NCBI GenBank assembly: GCA_016342685.1
Contig: JAEINU010000010.1
Span: 53,646 to 117,645 of the forward strand
Direction of reading: 5' to 3'
Source: Bacteroidales bacterium
GTDB taxonomy: Bacteria; Bacteroidota; Bacteroidia; Bacteroidales; UBA12077
DNA length: 64,000 nt
Under the pieces are notes generated by a model. The model had not been told where the DNA came from and made no database searches. It saw only the letters and a program-made list of their open reading frames with translations. Numbering within the stretch: the first letter of the stretch is position 1; each line of letters begins with the position of its first letter. This document shows, one piece after another, positions 35,753-43,383 of this stretch. The position numbers and the translations under genes are program-made.

Positions 35753-37906
35753 ATGAATAAAAACATTGTATCTATCTTAATAACTTTTGTCTTTATCTGG
35801 GTTTTTACATCATGTAAAGAAAATAAAACGGGTATTGCTATTGTTGTCGATACGCAAAGTTATAACGAAGCACAACAAGAAATTGATGCATATGCCGATG
35901 TTTTAGAATCGGAAGGATTAAAACCTTATCTTATTGTTAAAGACTATTCTGTTCCTGATTCTTTAAAAAACGAACTTATTGCTCTTTATCATTCTACAGT
36001 GCCAATTGAAGGGGCTGTTTTTATTGGAGATATTCCAATTATTATGGCAATTGATGCACAACATATGACAAGTGCGTTTAAGATGGATCAGAAAAGATTT
36101 GGAATAAAGAGAGCTTGTGTTCCTACCGATAGATTTTATGATGATTTTAATCTGGATTTTGATTTCATTAAACAAGATTCGATAAATAAATTACGATATT
36201 ATTATTCATTAAATTTTGAATCGAAACAAGTTATATCACCGAATATTTATTCAGGTAGAATAAAAGCACCCGAAGTTGAAAATAAATATGAATTATTAAA
36301 AAAATATTTGAAAAAAGTCATTGAGCAACATAAGATAGAGAATAAAGTCGATGAATTTTTCTTTTTTGCAGGTAGTGGTTATAATTCGGAATCAATGATG
36401 GCCCGATTAGACGAACAATATGCTCTCAAACAACAGTTACCTGGAAATCCAAACATATCTTTTCTTGATCATAGTATGGAAAAAATCATTAAATTTCCAT
36501 ATATGTCTGAACTTCAAAGAGAAGATCTGGATATTGGATTACTGCATCATCATGGTAGTAAAAGTACTGAATATCTCAGTGGAGCGGAGAAAGTAGATGG
36601 CTATAAACAACAAATCGCACAAATAAAAAGATATTTGAGAGAGGTAATTTATGAAGCAGAGAATAAGGATGAAATAAAGGAAATTAAAGAATATTATAAA
36701 GAAAAATTTAGTATTCCTTCATCTTGGTTTGATGGGGCGTTTAACCCTCGTGTTGAAAAACATGATAGTGCATATGCCGCAAATTTAAATTTAACTCTTA
36801 AAGATTTTTCATATTATACTCCTAATTTAAGATTTGCCATATTTGATGCATGTTATAACGGATCATTTCATCGAGACGAATACCTAGCTGGGGCTTATAT
36901 TTTTGGTGATGGAAATACCGTTGCAGCACAAGGTAATACTGTAAATTCATTACAGGATAAATGGCCACAGGAAATGATCGGATTATTATCATTAGGGATG
37001 AGGGTTGGAGAATGGAGCAGGAAACTGTGCTACTTAGAAACTCATATAATTGGAGACCCGACTTTCCGTTTTACTTCGATTGACCCTTCAATAAATGTGC
37101 ATCAATTATCTGTTAACAATTCGAAAAACAACAGATTTTGGAAAAAACAATTAAAATCAAAATATGCAGATGTACAGGTATTAGCATTAAGAAGTTTATA
37201 CGAAAATAACTCTAAAGATATATCAAATCTTCTTTCAGAGACTTATAAAAAATCGGATTATGCAAGTGTAAGAACTGAGTGTTTAATTCTACTTTCAAAA
37301 ATTAACGATAATAATTATACTGAAATTCTGAAGCTTGCAATGTTTGATGATTATGAGCTTACACAGCGGTTTGCAGTAAAAATGGCTGGAAAAAAGGGAG
37401 GTGATGAACTTATTTCTAGTATCATAAAATTATCTTTTATGAATCTATCAGCTCGGGTAGAATTCAATTTAGAAAATGCTCTTTCTTTTTTTGATAAAGA
37501 AAAGTTATTGGCAGAATTTGACAAACAATCTAAAGACGTTAATTTCTTAGTTCATAAGAAGATGGTGAATAGAGCCATACGAAGGTTTTTAGAAAATTCA
37601 GATCGTCGGTTTAAGATTGCCTTAGAAACAATAGCAGATACCTCAAGTTCTGATAAAAATATATATAAAGAAATAAGAGGACTACGTAATTCTAATTATC
37701 ATCAAGGAGTTGATACGTTTCTTAATTTCATTACAACAAGTACTAATCAGGAACATCGGAAAATGATGCTTGAATCGTTAGGGTGGTTTACTCTTTCATC
37801 AGAAAAACAGAAAATTGTAGAATTCTGTAATAAGATATACGAAAATGAAGCTGAAATAGAAGATATACGGAAAGAAGCAAGAAAAACAGTTTTACGTTTA
37901 AAATAA
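35753..37906 (+). CDS. Caspase/gingipain-like lipoprotein with HEAT-like repeats, copy 2
   Basis: A 717-aa lipoprotein (signal ends VFTSC) paralogous over its full length to the protein at 24634-26844. The putative dyad is kept: LLHHHG with His265-His267, and FDAC with Cys367 in DACYNGSF, then AQGNTVNSLQDKWPQEM and GDPTFRF. The segment reading TGHGYN in copy 1 reads AGSGYN here, so that His is not the catalytic one in both. HEAT-like repeats fill about 460-717. A 279-bp leader precedes it, with no convincing promoter consensus beyond a TATATTTTG near 35570. It ends the putative protease-receptor cluster. Confidence 0.75.
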   Translation: MNKNIVSILITFVFIWVFTSCKENKTGIAIVVDTQSYNEAQQEIDAYADVLESEGLKPYLIVKDYSVPDSLKNELIALYHSTVPIEGAVFIGDIPIIMAIDAQHMTSAFKMDQKRFGIKRACVPTDRFYDDFNLDFDFIKQDSINKLRYYYSLNFESKQVISPNIYSGRIKAPEVENKYELLKKYLKKVIEQHKIENKVDEFFFFAGSGYNSESMMARLDEQYALKQQLPGNPNISFLDHSMEKIIKFPYMSELQREDLDIGLLHHHGSKSTEYLSGAEKVDGYKQQIAQIKRYLREVIYEAENKDEIKEIKEYYKEKFSIPSSWFDGAFNPRVEKHDSAYAANLNLTLKDFSYYTPNLRFAIFDACYNGSFHRDEYLAGAYIFGDGNTVAAQGNTVNSLQDKWPQEMIGLLSLGMRVGEWSRKLCYLETHIIGDPTFRFTSIDPSINVHQLSVNNSKNNRFWKKQLKSKYADVQVLALRSLYENNSKDISNLLSETYKKSDYASVRTECLILLSKINDNNYTEILKLAMFDDYELTQRFAVKMAGKKGGDELISSIIKLSFMNLSARVEFNLENALSFFDKEKLLAEFDKQSKDVNFLVHKKMVNRAIRRFLENSDRRFKIALETIADTSSSDKNIYKEIRGLRNSNYHQGVDTFLNFITTSTNQEHRKMMLESLGWFTLSSEKQKIVEFCNKIYENEAEIEDIRKEARKTVLRLK

Positions 37907-37995
37907 GAAAAATTAGATAAATAAATTTTAAAAAGATTTAAATGGGGAGTAATTTTTAGGTTAATTAGATTTTCGATTCAATTTAAATTATGATG

Positions 37996-38028
37996 CTGTT
38001 CCTAATAAAATTAGGAACAGTTTTTTTT
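37996..38028 (+). terminator. Terminator after the second caspase-like gene
   Basis: Perfect 10-bp stem CTGTTCCTAA / TTAGGAACAG with a five-base loop and eight T residues. It probably ends the whole protease-receptor cluster. Confidence 0.9.
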
Positions 38029-38084
38029 GTTTTAATACTCAAATAAAATAGGTTCTATAGTTACACAATCAATGAATTTTCAGG

Positions 38085-38228
38085 CTTGATGTATTTAGTG
38101 GTAATGTGGATAATTTAAGTAGTAATAGTTATCACAAGAGATTAATAGATGATATCCGGATTTATGATCGAGTTTTAACAGAAGAAGAAATACAATTACT
38201 TTACCACGAAGGTGATTGGGATGAATAA
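38085..38228 (+). pseudogene. Orphan LamG C-terminal tail
   Basis: 48 codons without a start that read LDVFSGNVDNLSSNSYHKR then LIDDIRIYDRVLTEEEIQLLYHEGDWDE. They match the end of the LamG lipoprotein at 8475-10181 (DDIRIYNHPLTENEIKALYHEGGW) and the decayed tail at 11762-11859. It is the remnant of a third gene of that family, 26 kb away from the others and 23 bp from a hairpin element. Confidence 0.75.
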
Positions 38229-38251
38229 CATAATTTATAATATATAGAATG

Positions 38252-38391
38252 AAAAAGGGGCTGTCCAAAAAGTCCCTTGTTTAATTACAACACTTCGACA
38301 AGCTCAGTGTGACATATTGATTATAACCGTTTGTCATATTGAGTTTATTGAAATATGAACAACTTTTCTGCTTTTTGGACAGCCCCTTTTT
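38252..38391. repeat. MITE-like hairpin element 2
   Basis: Perfect 21-bp terminal inverted repeats at 38252-38272 and 38371-38391 (core GGGGCTGTCCAAAAAG) enclose about 98 bp that contain a REP motif (38290-38311) and a degenerate inverted partner near 38333-38357. Same ends and similar size as the element at 33755-33888, and both are preceded by TAATTTATAATAT. No coding sequence. Confidence 0.75.
38290..38311. repeat. REP-like palindromic motif
   Basis: Copy of CTTCGACAAGCTCAG inside hairpin element 2, in the opposite orientation to the copy at 33833. Confidence 0.8.
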
Positions 38392-38479
38392 GTTTTTATA
38401 AAACTTAACAAGGTTTTGGCAGTATATTTGATTAGATTTTCATGATTTTAAAAAGAATTAAAACCTGAATCTTTAAAAT

Positions 38480-38845
38480 TTAATTAAGTATTTTACTAAA
38501 AATATATGTTGTACTAATAAAGTTATCAGAATTACCTCCAGTTGTTGAAATAAGCTTATACCCTTTGTTTTTTAACTCATTAAGTTTGGCGTGAATAGTT
38601 AACAAGTTTACTTCCATTGTTTTTGGATTCAATTTTTTCAAATCCTTTTTCTCAACTGTTCCATCTTCATAAATTGTAATCATACTTGATGGCATCATTC
38701 CATAAATTTCAGTTGTTCTCACAATAATATATCCTTCTTCTGTTGTTTGAATATCACCTTGTTGTGATGTAAATACAAAACTACTCATTGTGATTATAAC
38801 AATCAGTGCAAAAAGAGCAATTGAGATAAAATAAATTCTTTTCAT
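38480..38845 (-). CDS. Small hypothetical membrane-anchored or exported protein
   Basis: A 121-aa protein with one strong hydrophobic N-terminal segment (FISIALFALIVIITMSSFVF) that could be a signal peptide or an anchor, followed by a short soluble domain with an YIIVRTTEIYG strand and an ITIYEDGTVEKKDL hairpin. I do not recognise the family. It stands alone; CAAAATTA at 38893-38900 reads TAATTTTG on the minus strand and could be its -7 element, 48 bp upstream of the start. Confidence 0.65.
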   Translation of the reverse strand: MKRIYFISIALFALIVIITMSSFVFTSQQGDIQTTEEGYIIVRTTEIYGMMPSSMITIYEDGTVEKKDLKKLNPKTMEVNLLTIHAKLNELKNKGYKLISTTGGNSDNFISTTYIFSKILN

Positions 38846-39090
38846 TGTTATTTTGTTTTAAAAGTTAATTTACTAGTTTTTAGTTATTATTTCAAAATTA
38901 CGTTTATATATTCTTCCTTGTTACGAAAGAGATTTCAGTCTTCAAAATTACTTTAAACCTACTATTAACGATAGTTTCCAATTAAATATTACCCGTAACT
39001 ATATCTTATGCATAGTTGAGAAATTGGAAATGTGCCGAGGGATATTGGTTTTTACAAACGAAGAATGAATAATTAGTTGTTTAATAGATT

Positions 39091-39732
39091 TTACTTCTTT
39101 CTAATTAGCGTTAATCCATCTCGAAGTGGAAGAATAACCTTTTCTACCCGATCATCGTTTTTAAGAAAATCATTGAATTCAAAAATACCTTTTGTGTAAT
39201 CATCGTCCGGTGTTTCCATTTCAATTACTTTTCCACTCCATAAAACATTGTCGGCCAACATAAAACCTCCGGGTTTAACATAATCGAAAACAATGTTATA
39301 ATATTCTAGATATTCTCTTTTATCAGCATCTATAAAGACTAAGTCAAACATCTCATTAATTTGAGGAATTAGTGTTCGAGCATCGCCAAAGTGAAGTTTT
39401 ACTTTGTTTTTAACGCCTGATTTTTCTATATATTTTAATATCAAATCTTCTAATTCGTCGTTAATTTCAATTGAGTGAAGAATCCCTTTGTCTTGCAAGC
39501 CCTTTGCAAGGCAAATTGCAGAATAGCCAGTATAAGTGCCTAGTTCAAGAATTTTTTGGGGACGAATCATTTTACTAATCATTTCAAGAATTTTTCCTTG
39601 TAAATGACCCGATAACATTCTTGGACGTAAAACCTTTAAGTTTGTTTCGCGATTTAATTCTGCTAAAACCGAATCTTCTTTGTCGGAATGATTAAGTATG
39701 TATTCTTCGATATTAAAATAAAAATCAGACAT
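39091..39732 (-). CDS. SAM-dependent O-methyltransferase
   Basis: A 213-aa class I methyltransferase of the O-methyltransferase family 3 (caffeoyl-CoA/catechol type). SAM-binding motif I is ILELGTYTGYSAICLA, the metal/substrate motif is LVFIDADKREYLEYY, and MLADNVLWSGKV follows. Family members methylate catechols or tRNA (TrmR-type); the substrate is undetermined. It is transcribed with its neighbours in the same direction, separated from the M16 gene by a 95-bp gap with REP motifs. Confidence 0.88.
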   Translation of the reverse strand: MSDFYFNIEEYILNHSDKEDSVLAELNRETNLKVLRPRMLSGHLQGKILEMISKMIRPQKILELGTYTGYSAICLAKGLQDKGILHSIEINDELEDLILKYIEKSGVKNKVKLHFGDARTLIPQINEMFDLVFIDADKREYLEYYNIVFDYVKPGGFMLADNVLWSGKVIEMETPDDDYTKGIFEFNDFLKNDDRVEKVILPLRDGLTLIRKK

Positions 39733-39747
39733 AAGAAATGTGTTTCA

Positions 39748-39814
39748 TATTTGGACCAGCTCAATGTGATAAAATTTTTTAAGGTAATTGTCACACTGAG
39801 CTTGTCGAAGTGTG
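39748..39814. repeat. REP-like inverted doublet
   Basis: A full motif (CTGAGCTTGTCGAAG) at 39792-39814 faces a partial inverted copy (AGCTCAATGTGA) near 39756-39767, giving a potential hairpin between two minus-strand genes. Confidence 0.7.
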
Positions 39815-39827
39815 ATTACCATAATTT

Positions 39828-41048
39828 CTACTGATAAACCAACATCGACATTTTATCTATATCTAAAATTTCATTTGCTACTGCCTGAATATCTTCAACA
39901 GTTACAGCTTCAATTTTTTCTTTTAACTTATCTAAACTATCAACCTTATTAAATAAGGCAAAGCTTTTTCCTATTGATAACATAACATTTGCATTGTTCT
40001 CAGAATTTATTGCTATTTGACCGAACAACTGTCGTTTGGCTTTTTTAAGTTGAACTACACCAAGCTTTTTCGATCTAAGAGTTTCAAATTCCTTTTTAAT
40101 AAGCTTGATGCATTTATCAAAATTCTCCTTGTCGGTTCCAAAATAAATTGAGAACACTCCTGTGTCGCTATATGGCGAATAGTTTGATTCTACATGATAT
40201 GCAAAGCCATGTTTTTCCCTTAATAATAAACCTAATCTGGAATTTAATCCTGGTCCACCCAATAGATTATCTAAAAGAGTTAATGTGATTTTCTTTTTGT
40301 CCTGAACATTGTAGGCAGTGTTACCAATTACACAATGAGTTTGATGTGTTTTCTTTTTTACTGTTTTTATTTCAGGAGTATAATTTACTATCTTGTTTCG
40401 TTCTTGTTTTCTTGGATTCGCTTCTATGTGACCAAAATATTTATGTGCTAATTTTTTAAATTTTGCAAAAGACATATCACCTACAGAACTCACAACCATT
40501 TCATCAGTATAATAATTCTTCTTAATAAATGATTCAATATCCTTTTTGTTAAATCGTCGTAAATCTTTAGGATTACCTAAAATATTTTTACCTAAAGGTT
40601 GATTTTTAAAGATTAATTCTTCAAAATCATCGAAAATTAATTCGGCAGGATCATCTTTGTACGAATTTATTTCTTCAATAATAACCTCTTTTTCTCTAGT
40701 TATTTCTTTGTTTGGGAATATAGAATTGAATGTTATATCAGAAATAAGCTCCATGGCTCTTTCGTAATCATTCTTTAAGAAAGATGTATGAATGGTTGTT
40801 TCTTCTTTTGTTGTATAAGCATTTATTTCCCCTCCAACATCTTCCATTCTGCTTAAAATATGATAAGCCTTTCTTTTGGTTGTTCCTTTAAAAATAGCAT
40901 GTTCAATAAAGTGAGCCATTCCGTGCTCATGTTCTTCCTCGTCACGCGAACCAGCATTTATAATTATTCCACAGTGTGCAACTGCCGATTTTGAATGTAA
41001 ATGAATGATTCTAATTCCATTCTCTAGAGTATAATTTTCGTAATTCAT
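39828..41048 (-). CDS. M16 family zinc peptidase (processing-protease type)
   Basis: A 406-aa single M16 unit, cytoplasmic since no signal peptide is present. From Met at 41048 the inverted zinc motif is H46-F-I-E49-H50 (GMAHFIEHAIFKGT), and EITREKEVIIEEI carries the third ligand. The frame is open to an ATG at 41090, but a TACTTTTG -7 element (41069-41076, minus strand) lies within that extension, and family similarity starts with NYTLENGIRI, so 41048 is chosen. It is similar to mitochondrial-processing-peptidase-like proteins such as YmxG; substrate unknown. Confidence 0.9.
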   Translation of the reverse strand: MNYENYTLENGIRIIHLHSKSAVAHCGIIINAGSRDEEEHEHGMAHFIEHAIFKGTTKRKAYHILSRMEDVGGEINAYTTKEETTIHTSFLKNDYERAMELISDITFNSIFPNKEITREKEVIIEEINSYKDDPAELIFDDFEELIFKNQPLGKNILGNPKDLRRFNKKDIESFIKKNYYTDEMVVSSVGDMSFAKFKKLAHKYFGHIEANPRKQERNKIVNYTPEIKTVKKKTHQTHCVIGNTAYNVQDKKKITLTLLDNLLGGPGLNSRLGLLLREKHGFAYHVESNYSPYSDTGVFSIYFGTDKENFDKCIKLIKKEFETLRSKKLGVVQLKKAKRQLFGQIAINSENNANVMLSIGKSFALFNKVDSLDKLKEKIEAVTVEDIQAVANEILDIDKMSMLVYQ

Positions 41049-41068
41049 CTTAAAATTTAAGTGCGCTG

Positions 41069-41076
41069 CAAAAGTA
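41069..41076 (-). promoter_or_regulatory. -7 element for the M16 peptidase gene
   Basis: CAAAAGTA on the plus strand reads TACTTTTG on the minus strand, a match to TAnnTTTG, 20 bp before the chosen start. The -33 partner is weak (CAAA at 41092-41095 gives only 15 bp spacing). Confidence 0.45.
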
Positions 41077-41155
41077 TAAAAAACTAACAATCAAAATAAT
41101 AAAACAAGTAAAGAATTAGGATGTTTAAGTTTTTTTAAAAAATTTTCAAAAACAT

Positions 41156-41185
41156 TTTGAAAAAGGAAATTTTCACTTATATTTG
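41156..41185 (+). promoter_or_regulatory. Promoter of tRNA-Phe
   Basis: TTTG at 41156-41159, an 18-bp gap and TATATTTG at 41178-41185, the same arrangement as at the tRNA-Gly/Leu operon. The start site would fall just before tRNA-Phe. Confidence 0.8.
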
Positions 41186-41205
41186 CACTCGCAATTGAGC
41201 GCTAC

Positions 41206-41278
41206 GGTGCCATAGCTCAGTTGGTAGAGCAATGGACTGAAAATCCATGTGTCCCTGGTTCGATCCCGGGTGGCACCA
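41206..41278 (+). tRNA. tRNA-Phe (anticodon GAA)
   Basis: Acceptor GGTGCCA/TGGCACC is fully paired, the anticodon stem ATGGA/TCCAT holds the loop CTGAAAA (anticodon GAA), and the T-loop is TTCGATC. The 3' CCA is not encoded. Confidence 0.95.
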
Positions 41279-41281
41279 CAG

Positions 41282-41310
41282 AAAGCCTTGAGAAATCAAG
41301 GCTTTTTTTT
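41282..41310 (+). terminator. Terminator of tRNA-Phe
   Basis: Perfect 10-bp stem AAAGCCTTGA / TCAAGGCTTT with loop GAAA followed by a T-run. Confidence 0.9.
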
Positions 41311-41337
41311 ATGCTGTATTTTGATTGCTAGATATAA

Positions 41338-41364
41338 AAAAAGCCCCGAAGAATCGAGGCTTTT
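41338..41364 (-). terminator. Terminator of the POT transporter gene
   Basis: On the minus strand AAAAGCCTCG pairs with CGGGGCTTTT (one U-G pair) around ATTCTT, followed by further T residues, 20 bp after the transporter stop. Confidence 0.8.
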
Positions 41365-41383
41365 AGTGTTTTATAAATTCAAG

Positions 41384-42826
41384 TTATTTTACTTTTCGAA
41401 TTAATAAACGATCATATAAGAACAGTAAAAAGGAAGCACCAACTCCGATTGCGAGAATTATTATCCAAATCTTATTTGGGTTATAAGTTTCCCATAGATA
41501 TTTTGTGATTTCTATTTGAGACATTCCTGTGATCTCTTGGGCTTTTGTGTAAAGTTCTGTTTGTGTAAAGCTCTTACCGATTTCAGGAATATCATAACCT
41601 TTAAGAATCAAGTCATTTCTTAATAGAATTACTTTGTCAGATGTTTTTCCATATATTCCTCCAATAATTCCTGCTAGTAAGCCACCTAAAGCAACAGGAA
41701 GAAATGAACATCCCATATAAAGCGCAACTTTATCTTTTGGAGCAATTTTCCCAATATATTCACTAATTTTTGGTGATCCGGCCATTTCTCCAAGACCAAA
41801 GATGAATAATGAAAATAGAACAAAAAACGGATTGGCTGTATATAATGTCATAGACATACCTATCGAACAAACAAGAAAGCCTGTTGTCATCGATGTAAGA
41901 GGTTTCCATTTCATTATAATAGTAGAAACAAGAATCTGAAAAATAATAATATAGAAAGAGTCAGCAATAATAAAGTACTCGGCTTTAATTGTTCCGTTAG
42001 CAGATCCAATGTGTTTTAATAACGACGGGAAAATATTGTTAAGCCAATTAAATATTATTCTAGTATCTACCCATTGATCAATAAAAGATGGTAATGTAAT
42101 AAATAATTGGTAATACATTGACCAAAATCCAGCTACGATAATCAAGAAGATAATAAATTTGTAATCGCTTAATGCAATACCAATATTCTTAAAAATCATT
42201 TTAAGAGATTTTCCAAACGATAAATCAGAGGGGTTTCTTTCGGGTTCTTTATAAAGGAAAACGAATGGGATGTTAATTGCTATTACAATCGCACTAATTA
42301 AGAAAATATTATGATATGATTCTTTTGTGAATTGAAGTGCTATAACTGGTCCTATAAGTGCGCCAATATTAACCATCATATAATATATGCCAAATCCAAT
42401 TGAAGAAGTTGAATCGTCAGTTGTTTTAGAAACAGTAGCAGTAATTATCGGTTTAAATAAAGCCCCGCCAATTGCTATATAAATAAAAATTAATAAAAAT
42501 GATTCGAATGTTTGGCAATGTGGCATAGCTAGGAAAGCCGTTATGTAAACAAAAAATGCAGCAAATAGTATTTTTTTATAGCCATATCTATCAGCAATTG
42601 TTCCTGTTATTACCGGGAGAAAATATAAAATCATAGTACCAACCCCCATGATAGTCGCTTTTTCTGCCATTGATAAACCAAGTGCTCCTATTTCTTGCGG
42701 TTTAGTTAAGTAATTTGCTAATAGATTATAAAATCCATACCAGCCCCAACGCTCAAAAAGTTCCATTGTGTTGGCTACCCAAAACGTGCGGGGAAATTTC
42801 TTAAATACATTTACTTTAGTCGACAT
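41384..42826 (-). CDS. POT/PTR2-family proton-dependent oligopeptide transporter
   Basis: A 480-aa MFS-type permease. The first helix carries MELFERWGWYGFYNLL, the ExxER(F/W)xYYG proton-coupling motif of the POT family, and a TGTIADRYGYKKIL loop follows between helices 2 and 3. Members import di- and tripeptides with protons. Length and about 12-14 hydrophobic segments fit. Monocistronic, with its own terminator downstream. Confidence 0.85.
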   Translation of the reverse strand: MSTKVNVFKKFPRTFWVANTMELFERWGWYGFYNLLANYLTKPQEIGALGLSMAEKATIMGVGTMILYFLPVITGTIADRYGYKKILFAAFFVYITAFLAMPHCQTFESFLLIFIYIAIGGALFKPIITATVSKTTDDSTSSIGFGIYYMMVNIGALIGPVIALQFTKESYHNIFLISAIVIAINIPFVFLYKEPERNPSDLSFGKSLKMIFKNIGIALSDYKFIIFLIIVAGFWSMYYQLFITLPSFIDQWVDTRIIFNWLNNIFPSLLKHIGSANGTIKAEYFIIADSFYIIIFQILVSTIIMKWKPLTSMTTGFLVCSIGMSMTLYTANPFFVLFSLFIFGLGEMAGSPKISEYIGKIAPKDKVALYMGCSFLPVALGGLLAGIIGGIYGKTSDKVILLRNDLILKGYDIPEIGKSFTQTELYTKAQEITGMSQIEITKYLWETYNPNKIWIIILAIGVGASFLLFLYDRLLIRKVK

Positions 42827-43068
42827 AGAGTTATATTATTAAGTTGTATCTGGGGTTCTTTTAATTTAAAAATCTCAAAATAAATTTGGATTTGTTTTTT
42901 TGATATTTGAACAATCGTTAATTGTATGGGCAAATATGTGTTTTAAAATTAAAAAAATAGCTAATATTTGACATGTTGGAAAATAGAAAGTTTAATATCT
43001 CTATAATCCACATATAATCAGTGTTTTGAAAATATGTTTTAGATCATGTAAAAAAAAATAAAAAAAGA

Positions 43069-43099
43069 TTTGGAGATAATAGATTCTTGATTACATTTG
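43069..43099 (+). promoter_or_regulatory. Bacteroidota-type promoter in the gpmI upstream region
   Basis: TTTG at 43069-43072, a 19-bp gap and TACATTTG at 43092-43099. Transcription would start near 43106, almost 280 nt before gpmI, so there is a long leader or a separate RNA. Confidence 0.7.
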
Positions 43100-43105
43100 C
43101 ACCCG

Positions 43106-43277
43106 CTTAAGAGGGTATAAAATGTTTATTCTCATCAATTTAAAGCTGTTATACGACATAGAATATAGATTGATTTATAATATAGGTTAATAAATTTAGG
43201 GTTAGTTTTTTTAAAAGTAAATTTTAGGGTTAGTGAAAAGAGGATGGCTTATTCGTAGGTTGTTCTCTTTTTCGTTT
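43106..43277 (+). ncRNA. Candidate small RNA or long gpmI leader
   Basis: The 557-bp gap before gpmI contains a strong promoter (43069-43099) followed by about 170 nt with no open reading frame, a repeated TTTAGGGTTAG motif (43196-43206 and 43223-43233), and a terminator-like hairpin (43235-43277). It could be an independent RNA or an attenuated leader. I do not recognise a known family. The part before 43069 and after 43278 is AT-rich and featureless. Confidence 0.4.
43235..43277 (+). terminator. Terminator-like hairpin upstream of gpmI
   Basis: GAAAAGAG (43235-43242) pairs with CTCTTTTT (43265-43272) around a 22-nt loop that adds a few weaker pairs, followed by CGTTTTTA. Weaker than the other terminators because of the large loop. 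Confidence 0.5.
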
Positions 43278-43383
43278 TTATAAACTGAATAGTTTTATTT
43301 AGGCTTAAAAATGAATAATTTTGCGTCAAACTTTTCGAGCAAGAATTTGTTTTAAAATAATACTTTAAAAGAAAGATCATTAT

